DNA of 64,000 nt from Ceratotherium simum simum. Taxonomy: Eukaryota > Chordata > Mammalia > Perissodactyla > Rhinocerotidae. The stretch lies in contig NW_004454181.1 of NCBI RefSeq assembly GCF_000283155.1, forward strand, positions 18,256,825-18,320,824, written 5' to 3'. Every line of letters begins with the position of its first letter. Position 1 is the stretch's first letter. Of this stretch, positions 24,801-35,183 are shown piece after piece. The position numbers were made by a program, and so were the translations under genes. A model generated the notes under the pieces. It ran no database searches, was not told the origin of the DNA, and saw only the letters and a program-made list of their open reading frames with translations.

Positions 24801-25745
24801 CTAGTTGCTGTATGTGGGACGCGGCCTCAGCATGGCCGGAGAAGCGGTGGGTCGGTGCGCGCCCGGGATCCGAACCCGGGCCGCCAGCAGCAGAGCGCGA
24901 GAACCCAACCGCTAAGCCACGGGGCCGGCCCCACCAGCTGCTTCTGAGACTTCTGGTTTTGAGGTACAGAGGAAGTCCACAAAAACAGTACGACTCTTTT
25001 CTGCTATCTGTGTTTGTCTATATTTCCTTCTGCTCACAGGGAAGAAAGCCAGAGAGGATGCTAATAGTCATTTTATGAGTCAGAAGTGAAGTGTTTCAAT
25101 AATGTCTTTATAGCTAACACTTGCCTTTTTGGCAGAGAAGGTTGTCTGTTTCTGTTTGAGGGGTCCATTAGTCTTAACTGACTTTTCTGTAGCTCTGTTG
25201 ACAGTTCCCAAAGCCTTTCTGGCAGTTTTAGGTAAGGCTGGTGGAGCATCAAACATTTTGCCCACACGTGGTGTTGAAACCTGAGATCTCCCATCCAAGG
25301 CTTTGACTGCTGAAGAAAAAGTCTTACCATAAGATTATTCAGACAGTAAACACCTGTGCAACTCGAAGGCCGACTGTACGTAAACTTGGCCTAATTTTTA
25401 CCCCCAAACCCAACCCCCACTTTTGACAGTGGCATGGCCATGATATGCCTAATAGTACTGCAGTCCAGTATCCTCTTAAATAATCTCATTAAGACACTGA
25501 ACCTGAAAAAGAGACCCATAACAAGCATGTTACAATAACAGTATTCGGTAAACTTGATTCCAACTGCCAACCAAGTACACTAAATGCCTCCCCCAGCTCC
25601 AGGCCGCATTCACAATTGATTCACAATACCTGTGTCTCGGATTGCAGCCTGTATACTTACAAGGCCCCAGCTTCAGCCCATCCTTAGGAGCCACACGGGT
25701 GCCAGGTTCTCCATTTTCCTTATCAACAAAGATCAGAGTAGCCAT
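18896..25745 (-). CDS. PTTG1: PTTG1, securin (5 coding exons, 200 aa)
   Basis: Securin binds and inhibits separase until the anaphase-promoting complex marks it for destruction, and it also acts in the nucleus as a transcription co-factor. Coding exons on the minus strand are 25745-25661, 25309-25125, 23470-23377, 19889-19731 and 18975-18896. Their lengths sum to 603 nt, exactly 200 codons plus TAA, with phases matching at every junction. The KEN degron is residues 9-11 and the destruction box RKALGTVN is residues 59-66. A proline-rich [11 protein letters not shown] segment, an SH3/CDK-type region, lies near residues 160-175, and the chain ends DLDI. From memory human securin has 202 residues; this copy lacks two residues before the exon 2/3 junction. 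The intron after the second coding exon uses a GC donor (AG|GCAAGT). Introns carry a hAT fossil, an L2 with an L1 insert, and an ERE. The identification is secure; boundaries were read by eye. Confidence 0.96.
19108..19150. repeat. (CA)n microsatellite in PTTG1 intron 5
   Basis: A CA run with interruptions (CACACACGCACACACATAC) between PTTG1 exons 5 and 6. Confidence 0.9.
19918..21261 (+). mobile_element. hAT DNA transposon fossil with broken transposase, in PTTG1 intron 4
   Basis: The 1,344-bp element starts CAGTGGTTGTC and ends GAGAACCACTG, an imperfect terminal inverted repeat. It is flanked by a degraded 8-bp duplication (CGTCAGGG at 19910-19917, TGTTAGGT at 21262-21269), as expected for hAT elements. 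Between the ends, plus-strand translation gives a transposase remnant full of stops and frameshifts. Its C-terminal piece near 20880-20930 reads [11 protein letters not shown], then FSSYF. ZBED8 in this window has [11 protein letters not shown], then FSSLL, at the same place. It is therefore a dead autonomous-type element whose transposase is related to the one that gave rise to ZBED8. I do not assign a family name. Confidence 0.85.
22280..22925 (+). mobile_element. LINE-2 interrupted by an L1 tail, PTTG1 intron 4
   Basis: The L2 3' region starts near AAGGCCCTGCATAATCTG and resumes after 22690 (CCTCAGGTCACTTCC), ending at TAGTGCCTGGCATACAGTAG. An L1 3' end at about 22485-22690, with GATGTACACCTGAAATTTA and a poly-A end, splits it. 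A (CCCA)n run lies at about 22312-22332. Confidence 0.7.
24622..24931 (-). mobile_element. ERE SINE upstream of PTTG1 coding exon 3
   Basis: Well-preserved copy in intron 3 of PTTG1, between exons 25125-25309 and 23377-23470. The duplication CACCAGCTGCTTCT lies at 24608-24621 and 24932-24945. Confidence 0.95.
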
Positions 25746-25756
25746 TCTGGATTAAG
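25746..25756 (-). other. PTTG1: PTTG1 5' UTR part of exon 2
   Basis: A CTAG acceptor ends at 25757, leaving eleven untranslated bases before the ATG at 25745-25743. The bases just before the start (AATCCAGA) match what I remember of the human transcript, which supports this acceptor and this start. Confidence 0.6.
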
Positions 25757-26114
25757 CTAGGGATGTGAAATACATATTAGACCCTGAGGGGTTAGGGAAG
25801 ACGAGAGAAGCTATGGTGTAGCACAGACCAGACTTTCTACCCTGGGCTCGTCCACGCAAAAACGAGAGCTAAGCGCAAGGAGAAGCCCGATCCGGAGCGA
25901 ACAGGCACTTAATCCAGCTGTTAACTCTTGAAGCCTGCGTCAGGGGCTCTAAGACCCTGAAGAGTAGGCGGTTTGGGACTGGCACAGGCGCTGGTACTCA
26001 TCAAAACCAAACCGCCGTGGGTAGCGGATGCAGTCCGAGGCCGCGGCTCAACCCGGCTTGGCGCCATAGACAACCCAGGGTAGCCCTAGCCTCCAGCCCC
26101 CAGGCCCCAGGCCC

Positions 26115-26172
26115 CAACGCCCTGGCTGCTGGCTGCCGGCTGCCGGCCCCCGGCCCCCGGCCCCCGACGCCA
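26115..26172. repeat. GC-rich simple repeat in PTTG1 intron 1
   Basis: Imperfect tandem units based on CTGGCTGC, CTGCCGGC and then CCCCCGG sit in the GC-rich first intron of PTTG1. They create long chance ORFs on both strands that I do not regard as genes. Confidence 0.7.
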
Positions 26173-26257
26173 GCCCTGGCCCCAAGCCCCAACGCCCTGG
26201 CTCCTTCCTCGCCGGACCCCGCTCCTCCAACCACTCGCCACCTTCCCATTCACCCAC

Positions 26258-26335
26258 GTTGGGATCAACAGCCAAAATCACCCAAGACTCGGTCTCCAGC
26301 GGTCGCGCCAGGATCCGTGTTTAAACCACAATTCA
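26258..26335 (-). other. PTTG1: PTTG1 non-coding exon 1 (approximate)
   Basis: On the minus strand the motif TTGTGGTTTAAAC at about 26333-26319 resembles the 5' end of human PTTG1 mRNA as I remember it. A GTGGGT donor follows at 26257. The transcription start is inferred near 26335; the true end may differ by tens of bases. Confidence 0.45.
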
Positions 26336-26430
26336 CGCCCCTATTGGTTCATCCGCCCAGGGGGCGGGACCGGGGTGGGCTCAGGAAGAACCAATGGGAG
26401 GATTCTAAGCTCCCTGGGTTCCGCCCCCGA
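26318..26430 (-). promoter_or_regulatory. PTTG1: PTTG1 promoter with paired CCAAT boxes and GC box
   Basis: There is no TATA box. A CCAAT box reading on the minus strand lies at 26343-26347 and one reading on the plus strand at 26391-26395, 48 bp apart. A GGGGGCGGG Sp1-type box lies between them at about 26360-26368. A TTTAAA at 26320-26325 is close to the cell-cycle homology region consensus. Paired NF-Y sites plus a CHR-like element are the usual design of G2/M genes repressed by the DREAM complex, which fits PTTG1. The motifs are seen; factor binding is inferred. Confidence 0.6.
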
Positions 26431-26539
26431 AAGCTTTTTCCCGGAAAGTTTGTAGCTTGTTTGCTGGGAAGGAAAAAACCAAACCTGCTGACACCTTGAT
26501 CGTGGACTTGTAGGTGTTTTTTTAATCTGCTCCTCATAT

Positions 26540-29290
26540 AGATAAAAAGGGAGTGAATATGGTCTCCAATTCCAAGAAATAAATAATTATTATGATTATT
26601 ATGATACCAAGACAGAGAGTTTGGGGTTTTTTCGAGACACTTGGGTGACCAAGACGTGCTTAAATGAAAAGATTGTGAGGTTCAAAAAGGTCAAGGCAAG
26701 GTGGCAACAGAACTATTTTCCTAAAGTCTTCAACTAATGAACTATTCGTCCAGAGAATAAATAGACCAGATCAAATCAAACAAAAAGAAGAAACAGACTG
26801 CAGGAAAGGCATTGTAGTCATTGGAAAACTGTCATCACTGAGGAAAAATGGATATTTAATAGTTGGATCTCAATTAGAGATATGAAAAAATACGTATATA
26901 GTCAGGTGGGGACAATCCATATTAGGTCTAAGGAACACTAGCAGGGAGGAATTAAGAAGAAATGTAAGTACAGATAGATCAAACAGCAATGTTCGAGTCA
27001 TTCTGTTGTGCTTGTGATTAAGAATGAACTGATTATTCCCTAATTGCAGGACTATCCTCAACATTTCAGGCTAGGATGCTGTCTCTACTACAGCATCAGG
27101 ACTCTGACTTAGGAACAAAATGATGATCCTAATGAATACATAATTCAGGCTTCCTTTAAAATTGTATCATTTAATAGGGACTTATTTTAAACATCTAACA
27201 TCTCAACAATATACATATTCGTGAAAGCCACCTGGAAGGCCCTGGTGGGGAAAGGCAGACGGATCAACAAGAGAAGATTAGAGGAATAATAAAGATATAG
27301 AAAAGGAATTCCAATTTCAAGATATAGAAAAGGAATTCCAATTTCAAGATATGAAAAGAAATTATGAAAAAGTTGATGGACTTAGCCTATTTCTATAATA
27401 AATGGAAATATATTGAACAAATACACGATAAACGAATAAATTCAAAAGACCAAAGCTGACCGGTGTCATGCAAACCCTACTCCCCGCAGGTCACCAGATA
27501 GATTTTAACCTGCAGATGAATCAAGACAGAGGAGTTGACCCCGCATTACTCTTTCACAAAAGGTTTAACACTATACCTGGCACAGACATGGTTCTTAATA
27601 TATGCCAGCTCATTGCCCCTTCTTCCTTGGCATTTCAGGACCAAAATTGATTGAATGATTAATTCATTGAACAAGTATTTATTGAATGCCGATTAAATGC
27701 TGGACACTGTGCTAGGCATCAAGAAAAGATCCTACTCAAGAAAGCGAAGAAAAGAGGGAGGACAAAAAATCATGCATACCTTTATTGCCCCTTCCCTGTC
27801 CTTTTTCTTTTATTCCCCCCCTCCCCTTATTTTCCCTCTGTGTCCCCTTCTATATGTCTCAGCTCCATATTATATCATCACCATCAGTTCAAAGTGAAGA
27901 AGTGTTCACTTTGAAACCAAATCTGTACAACACCTACAGCTTCCAAGTGGGGATGCTCTATCTTCTAAGTCTTTGGGTGCAAGGTTTGTATCTCCCTAGG
28001 GTAAATCTTCCCCTTACAACAGGAAGCATCGTGTCTCCCTAGGTCATGCAGTAAGTGTAAAATGCCATAACCACCCCCTCTTTGAGTGACCACTGTTTTC
28101 TAACTAATGATGCCCCAGACTCACTTTGCTATTCCAAACTATTACTGGGGATACCCAGTTGCAAAACCACACTCACCTCATGACAGCACCTAGATCCTAA
28201 TCAATCCCAGTTTATCCTAATCCCTATTTACAAACAGCAACCCTTCCAGAACTGATCCCTGCTTCCCTAGACCCTCATCAGAATCCTCACGGGGAACTCA
28301 AACCTTACAAAAGATTCTTCCCGCTTGTCCAGCACATTCTTTGATTCTTCTGGGAGATGTGCTCCCTGGCTTGCGCCTGGTGGTTTTAACCAAATAGGCC
28401 TCAACACTTCCAAGCAAATTTCAGGAATTGTTTTAAGGAGATAAAAACAAACTGTGGGTGATTCGTAGACTATTCATTTTCAGGCTATTTCCTGACACTT
28501 TCTATCCCTTCATCTATTGCCCTGTAAAAATCAAAATTAATATTTACCATTCCTAAACTCTAGGCACTGCAAATTCTTAAGAAAAAAATAGATTATATTA
28601 TGATGGGCTCTCTTACTGAGACAAAAACGGTAGATATCTTCACGCATGTTATTTTGAAAAACAAAAAAAGTCACCAGAACAGATAGGGAAAAAAAAAATC
28701 AGAGGAAATTCTACTACCAAAAGCACTGTTTATTTTCCAGTATTTCATTTCATAAGTATTCTTTAAAAGGAGGGTTGGGATGTCATGGATACCAGTGTTT
28801 TCCCAAAATGGAGATCGTTTTATAGTATTTTTTTTCCTAATCATAAAATACAAGATCACTTCAAGGCGAGGTGTCACAATTACCAAATAGCCTTACGTTC
28901 TCATAGCACCTGGCATTCCTTTCATAGCGACTCTCTACAACTGTAAATTACTTGAATAATTACTTTAGTGTCTTTCTCACTCTGTGTGATGTAAATTCAA
29001 GGAGAGAAAGACACGGTGTTCACCACGTCCCCAGCGTGTAACACAGTACCTGGCTACTAATTAATACTAATTTTAACTGCTTTTTTTAACTTAACGCGTA
29101 ACGCACTTCCCCATTCATTTCATAATGCTCTAGTGAGGCTTAAGCTGTGGTCCGTTCTCGGTGCTAATTTTTTCCTTTTTTTCTGTACGTCATAAGTCTC
29201 TGCAATTCTAAAAGAAACACGAGCGGAGAAGCAGAGAATCCGAAAGAAGCTGCTTAAACTTAGCCCCTCCTACAGACCCGGGGCAGAGAA
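26540..29290. other. Spacer between the divergent PTTG1 and SLU7 promoters
   Basis: AT-rich DNA about 2.9 kb long with the short tandem repeat at 27290 and otherwise no named feature. No open frame here looks coding. Confidence 0.55.
27290..27354. repeat. Short tandem repeat of about 27 bases
   Basis: The unit AAGATATAGAAAAGGAATTC plus CAATTTC occurs twice and starts a third time, in the PTTG1-SLU7 spacer. Confidence 0.85.
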
Positions 29291-29299
29291 ATAGGCACC

Positions 29300-29482
29300 G
29301 CTTGAGATCTCGCGAGACCAACGTCGCAAAGGAGCCACTCAAAGAGTTGTTAGTGCGCATGTGTCGATCGTCCGGAAGGTACCGCAGTGGCTGCCGGGAG
29401 GGGGCGGAAAGCCAGGAAGTAAACATTGACAGATCGGGTTCGTTTCTGTGCCGTGGGTTTGGGGCTGGCTGCGGCGCGCTAG
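29300..29482 (+). promoter_or_regulatory. SLU7: SLU7 CpG-rich promoter and non-coding exon 1
   Basis: CpG-dense, TATA-less DNA. A perfect TCTCGCGAGA palindrome lies at 29308-29317, an NRF1-like TGCGCATG near 29354, and ETS-type CCGGAAG near 29370 and AGGAAGT near 29414. Exon 1 ends at 29482 (CTAG|GTAAGG) and is non-coding; its start, perhaps 29390-29420, cannot be fixed from sequence. TCTCGCGAGA is known as a strong element of constitutive promoters, bound by BANP and proposed for ZBTB33. Confidence 0.7.
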
Positions 29483-29713
29483 GTAAGGAAATATTGTGAG
29501 AAGTTGGCGGTGGGGGGTAGGTGAAGTTGGGGAACCTCAGAAAATGGGTCACGGGGGTGATGAACGCCAGGTTGAGGAGGGAATGGGGACCGGGGACCAG
29601 GGACCGAAAAAGAAGCCGCCGTCCTAGGCCTCAGACATGGTACTTGGGCCCGGCCAGACCAGGACTGTGTCTCAGCGGTTTTTAGAGTAAGAGTTATAAG
29701 ATGCCATTGAAGC

Positions 29714-29984
29714 TGCACTGCCCAGTATGATAGCTGTTAGCTGCTTGTGGCTTTTAAGGGCTTGAAATGTGGCTAGTCTGAATAAGTGTAAAATATCTAT
29801 TTTACACTTATTCAGATAAGATATTAAAGACTTATTTTTTCTTATGTTGAAATGATAATATGTTGGATATATTGGGTTAGATAGTGCAAAAGTAATTTTA
29901 CCTGTTTCTTTTTCCTTACTGTGGCTACTGGAATATTTTAAATGGTATATAGGGCTGGCGTTATATTTCTCTTGGACAGCGCTG
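29714..29984 (-). mobile_element. Small non-autonomous DNA transposon (MER3-like) in SLU7 intron 1
   Basis: The ends read GCACTGCCCAGTATG and CTTGGACAGCGCTGC, matching a known family of short mammalian DNA elements whose ends are CAGCGCTGTCCAATA-like. The family name is from memory and tentative. It contains the 38-bp palindrome at 29778-29815. Confidence 0.55.
29778..29815. repeat. Perfect 17-bp inverted repeat with 4-base loop
   Basis: CTGAATAAGTGTAAAAT, the loop ATCT, then the exact reverse complement of the arm. It lies in SLU7 intron 1 inside a small DNA transposon. Confidence 0.95.
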
Positions 29985-30059
29985 CATTGGAGGGTTTTAA
30001 GCTTGGGTAGTGGGATGTGCTATGATTGTATTTAAAATCTGTGTTTTGAAAAAATAACG

Positions 30060-30960
30060 CTGCAGTGTGGAGAATTGATTGGATGGACTAGCGGGAAACT
30101 AGAAGGACAAAATAACGTGAAGCTCGTAGCATTGAGAAAGAGAGAAGTAGATGAATTTGAATGACATTCAGAAGGTGAAAATAACAATTCTTAATGATAA
30201 AATAGATATGGAGATTTGCTGGAACACTTATGTAAAGGGATGGATGGTGGTGTCTTTTGTTAAGAGAGGAAACAGTGGAAGGAGACTAGATTTCTTGGAG
30301 AAGATCATGAATTTTAATTAAAATTTGTTGAGTTTAGGTGTCTCTGGGACCTCTGTGGAGATGCTGTGAAGTAAGCAGTAGGACCTGTGTATCTGAAGCT
30401 CGGATAAAAGATCTGGAATAGAGAAATAAGTTGGAGAGCCAACAGTGGTATGTTGTGGCTATTGAAGCCTTGGAAATAGATGAGCTCGTCCACTGGTGGA
30501 GTTCAGAGTAAAGAAAGATGCTCTAGGACTCAGCCTTGTGGAATCCTAAATTAAATAACTGGGCAGAAACAGATGAACCTGCAAAGGAGACAGGAGGAGC
30601 AGGGAAAGGGGTACAAGAAAATCCAGGAGAGTATAGTGTCACATAAGCCAAGGGATAAGAATATATCAAAATGAGAGGGAACAGAACTGAAAAATGTCCA
30701 GTGGATTTAGCACATTGATCATTGATAACTTACTGGTGACTCTTTGAAGTGGTAAGGGATGGAAGCTAAATTAGAGTGATTGAAGAGGGAAGGAGAAGAT
30801 GAGGAAATAGAGACAATATAACTCTTAAGGCATTCAGTCTTTAAGAGAAACAGAAATAGGACCCCGTTTACTCATTAAGGGTTAGTGTGGTAGAAAAGTT
30901 TGAGACACGTACATAGAAAGAGAGGAATTCAGGAATATATATGAGAGAAAGAGTCTTATG
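30060..30960 (+). repeat. Old dispersed repeat in SLU7 intron 1, same family as 13570-14760
   Basis: Its later half reads like a second member of the family at 13570-14760, including AAATCCAGGAGAGTATAGTG and CAGTGGATTTAGCACATTGA. No coding content. Confidence 0.45.
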
Positions 30961-31200
30961 AAATTTTAAATACATGTGTATATGTCTCTCTCCATTTGTA
31001 AACGAGAGTTCAGGGAGAAACTGCAATAGTATATAGAGGGGAAAGAGATGCTTCCCTTACAGATATTATGAAAGAGTAAGAACGTATGAAGCATTATATT
31101 TAACCCACAGTATGTGTTATTAGGACATACTTTTGGTAGTTTCACTGATAAACTCATGAAGGCCTCGTTTATACTAATACATATTTCTTCCTTTTCATAG

Positions 31201-31216
31201 AGGAGGCCAGATAACC
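31201..31216 (+). other. SLU7: SLU7 5' UTR part of exon 2
   Basis: The acceptor TTTTCATAG ends at 31200, leaving sixteen untranslated bases before the ATG. Intron 1 is therefore 29483-31200. Confidence 0.75.
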
Positions 31217-34200
31217 ATGTCAGCTGCAGCTGTGGATGCAGTTAATGCTGCCTCCCTGTCGGGGTCCAAAGAAATGAGTTTGGAGGAACCAAAGAAGATG
31301 ACCAGAGAGGACTGGAGAAAGAAGAAGGAGCTAGAAGAACAGCGAAAACTGGGTAATGCTCCTGCAGAAGTTGATGAAGAAGGGAAGTAAGTACTTTAAT
31401 TATTTGCATGATCTGTTCACTCAAAATTCAAAGTTATGTCTACTTAGTTCATCAATTTCTCATCTTTTGCTTTGACAGGAAGCTATCTTTACCATTTACA
31501 TCCTTTTTTTTTATTATTAATTTTATCAGACTCTTGTGTGTAAGGTTTAGTAATCAAATAATATCAAAGGGCCTATAATGAACAGCTGCAGTGCCTTTCA
31601 GCCCTTCCCACTCTGTGTCCCACTCAGCAAAAGTGGCTGCTTTTAAATCTTTCTATTTTGAGTTTTTCTGGTTGATATCGCCACACCTCTAAATAATATA
31701 CCTACACCATTAATCAACTCTAGACATTATTAGTTAACTTCTTGCTCTGATAGAAGATTTATCTCACTAGCGTACATCCCAATCTTCCTTCATCTCTCCT
31801 TCCCCTTCAGTTATAGCATTATTCTTAGTTTCTTTGTTGGAAGTTTTTTCACTCTAATATAAATTACTTTATTTTTACTTATTTTTTATTATATTTTAGA
31901 AATATCAAGCATATTCTCCCTCCCCCCTCCCACGGCAATAACTCTATTCTTAGATTCTGTATAGACTGCCTTTATAGTATCAATTATTTTCAAACTTCAT
32001 TTTTTAAAAAATTTTTTAATTTTATTACAGAGACATCAACCCTCATATTCCTCAGTATATTTCTTCAGTGCCATGGTATATTGATCCATCAAAAAGACCT
32101 ACTTTAAAGCACCAGAGGCCACAACCAGAGAAACAAAAGCAGTACAGCTCGTCTGGAGAATGGTACAAGAGGGGTGTAAAAGAGGTATGGAGGCAACCTG
32201 TATACATCCATGTGGAAATGGAGATTTTATTTTAAGACTTAATATGAGAACCTTTAATGCAGTAGTCTATAAAGTAGAAACAGATTGTATAACCTTTTAT
32301 CTGGTATTAAAATTCACCATACGTATTACTTTAGCTTCTATATTTTCTGTTATAAATTTTATGTTGCTGAAGTCCTTAAACTTTCTCATTTATAAAAGTG
32401 TGACTAACTGGTTTTCCTCTTAATGAATAAATCATTTCACTAGACAATATAGTAATGGGAGCCAAAGTTATTTCTAACTTATTCAGATAAATAAAACATT
32501 TTCTTTGTTTTTCGTTATATCCATTTGTAGAATTCCATAACTACTAAGTACCGCCAAGGAGCATGTGAAAATTGTGGAGCCATGACACACAAAAAGAAAG
32601 ACTGCTTTGAGGTAAGTTCACCTTTGAGAATTTTGGAAACTGTTGTCAGAGAGTCTTTCTTTATTCCTTGTCAGAGAAGTTAATTCTATTCTAAAATTAC
32701 TGTATTTAGGTACAAGTTAAATAAAAATCAATCTGAGTGAAATTGTTTAGCACCATCAAAATTTTCTGCTGGAAGACCAACTGATAATTGAATAGACCAT
32801 AAAGTCCCCTGGTGTGTTCATACCCACTCTGTAAAGATTATATGAAATTTTCCTCTGGGCTATGGATACTTAGGAAAAGATTTAATCTTATTCTGTTTTC
32901 CAGAGACCTAGGCGAGTTGGAGCAAAATTTACAGGTACTAACATAGCTCCAGATGAACATATCCAGCCTCAGCTGACGTTTGACTATGATGGGAAGAGGG
33001 ATCGGTGGAATGGCTACAATCCAGAAGAACACATGAAAATTGTAGAAGAATATGCGAAAGTTGATCTGGTGAGCAAAATTCCCTGCTTTGCTACTATCCT
33101 TAAAGAATGTACATTTTGCTGTATCTTTAATTTAACAACTCTATTTTTTGAATCTTCAGCAGTATAAAAATGGTGCATTTTTATTATAGTAGCAATAACC
33201 TAATGGAATAGTGAAAACAAACAGTGTGCTAGCCCTGTTAGGCAGCAGTTTCTTTTTATTTGATTCTTGTATTGTCCTTTACTCCCTGACTTAGGTTGCA
33301 AAAAATAGTGGAAGCATCAGAACAGATTAGTATCAAAAGCTTTTGGCTTTTTTTTTTTTTTTTGGTGAGAGATCAGCCCTGAGCTAACATCTATTGCCAG
33401 TCCTCCTCTTTTTGCTGAGGAAGGTTGGCCCTGGGCTAACATCCGTGCCCATCTTCCTCTACTTGGTATGTGGGATGCCTGCCACAGCATGGCTTGATAA
33501 GGGAGGCGTAGGTCCACGCCTGGGATCCAAACCTGCAAATCCTGGGCCACCAAGTGCATGAACGTAACCACTACGCCACAAGGCCAGCCCCGAGCTTTTG
33601 GCCTTTTGAGGTTATAAACTCTTGGCCCACAGACTATATCTTGCCTGTTTTATAGTTGTCTCACATAGCATTTGAGGGTGGTGGAAGGGCAATAGGGTAA
33701 CTCGTTGCAGGAAATTGCATTTTATTTTAATTCGACCTCAATTTTTTCTGTGATTTCACCTACTCACCCCTGTTCCTTAAAAACCATAGTCACACTTCCT
33801 TTTTATTTTTTTAAGTAGAGTTAACATTTTTAAAAAATCATGGAATTAAACATAAAAATCTGAATTTCATCTTTTCTTGAACAATGAAATATATGCTAAT
33901 CGTGGGCCTGGCTGGCAAGAGTCAGTCATCTGGAGTCAGGAGGCAGCTGCCCCTTTTAGACAAGGCTTGCTCTCTGCGCTTTACCACTAGTGCTGGCTAG
34001 TTCAGCTCACGTTGATGCCTGGTTCAAACAGGAGTTTGTAACTCTTGTTCTTTGGAGAGCCGTAAGTCTAGAGCTACAAGAAATCTCAAAGACATGACCT
34101 TGTCCAGTGACCTTTTCTGAAAATGATAAACTTACTCACTTTAAATATTTAAAAATTAATGTTCATTTGAATATTGTAAGTAAATTTCAAATGTTTCTTT

Positions 34201-35129
34201 TTTTGTTAGGCAAAACGAACACTGAAAGCCCAGAAACTCCAAGAAGAGTTGGCCTCAGGAAAATTAGTGGAACAGGCTGTAAGTAATAAAAATGATCAGT
34301 AAAAAAATTCAAACTCTTAGTAAACCGTAAATGAAGATTGAAACAAGAATTCATTTTATATCTCTCCAGTTAGAAAAGATTTTAAGGAGAGAGAAGTGCT
34401 ATTGAGGGGAAAGAGTAAAACTGACACTTTTATACAGTTCATGGGAATATAAATTGATTATTATATAATAATATAAATAATAATATAAAATGATTATTTT
34501 GGAAATAATATTGCCATGAAACATTTATATACCTTTTCTGGAATTAAATTAGTAGATCCATCAATCCTAAAGAATTTTCTAGTATTCAGAAAAATCCTTA
34601 TGTCCCAAGATATTCATTGCAGCACTTTTTACAGTAGCAAAAAATTTAAATAGCCTCATAAGGAATTGGAAAAGTAAGCTTTCCTGTGTCTGCGTGATAC
34701 AATGTTGCCTAGCTCTTAAAATGACTTTTATCAAGATTTAGTAACAACACTGGACTTATATTTTAATGACACAGGAGAAAGTATTTTATCACATAGGAAA
34801 AATGCCAGAACGCCAGTTCTCATTTAATGTAGAATTAGTGAATTTTTCTTTATATTATTATTTTTTTTTTACTGTTTTCCACATTTTCCATAATGAACAT
34901 GTAATAATTTTATAGCTGGGCAAAAAAATTTTCATACTAAAAAAAGATGTATTGCAGCCAGAGTTTTTTTGTTTTTTTTTAAATCATGTCAACTTAACAG
35001 TTAAAGTATATTATGATTATTAGAGCTGTGAAAGTTTCTTTTTAACAAATTCATGGCATAAATAAATGATAAATTAAACATTTGGAGTTTTCGAGTTTAA
35101 ATTCCTAAAAGAGATTCTTAGCAAGTATA

Positions 35130-35183
<54 letters not shown>

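Noticed and set aside
26017..26499. 160-codon proline-rich open frame opposite PTTG1
   Set aside because: It is the product of the GC-rich simple repeat and promoter region of PTTG1; the opposite strand has equally long chance frames.
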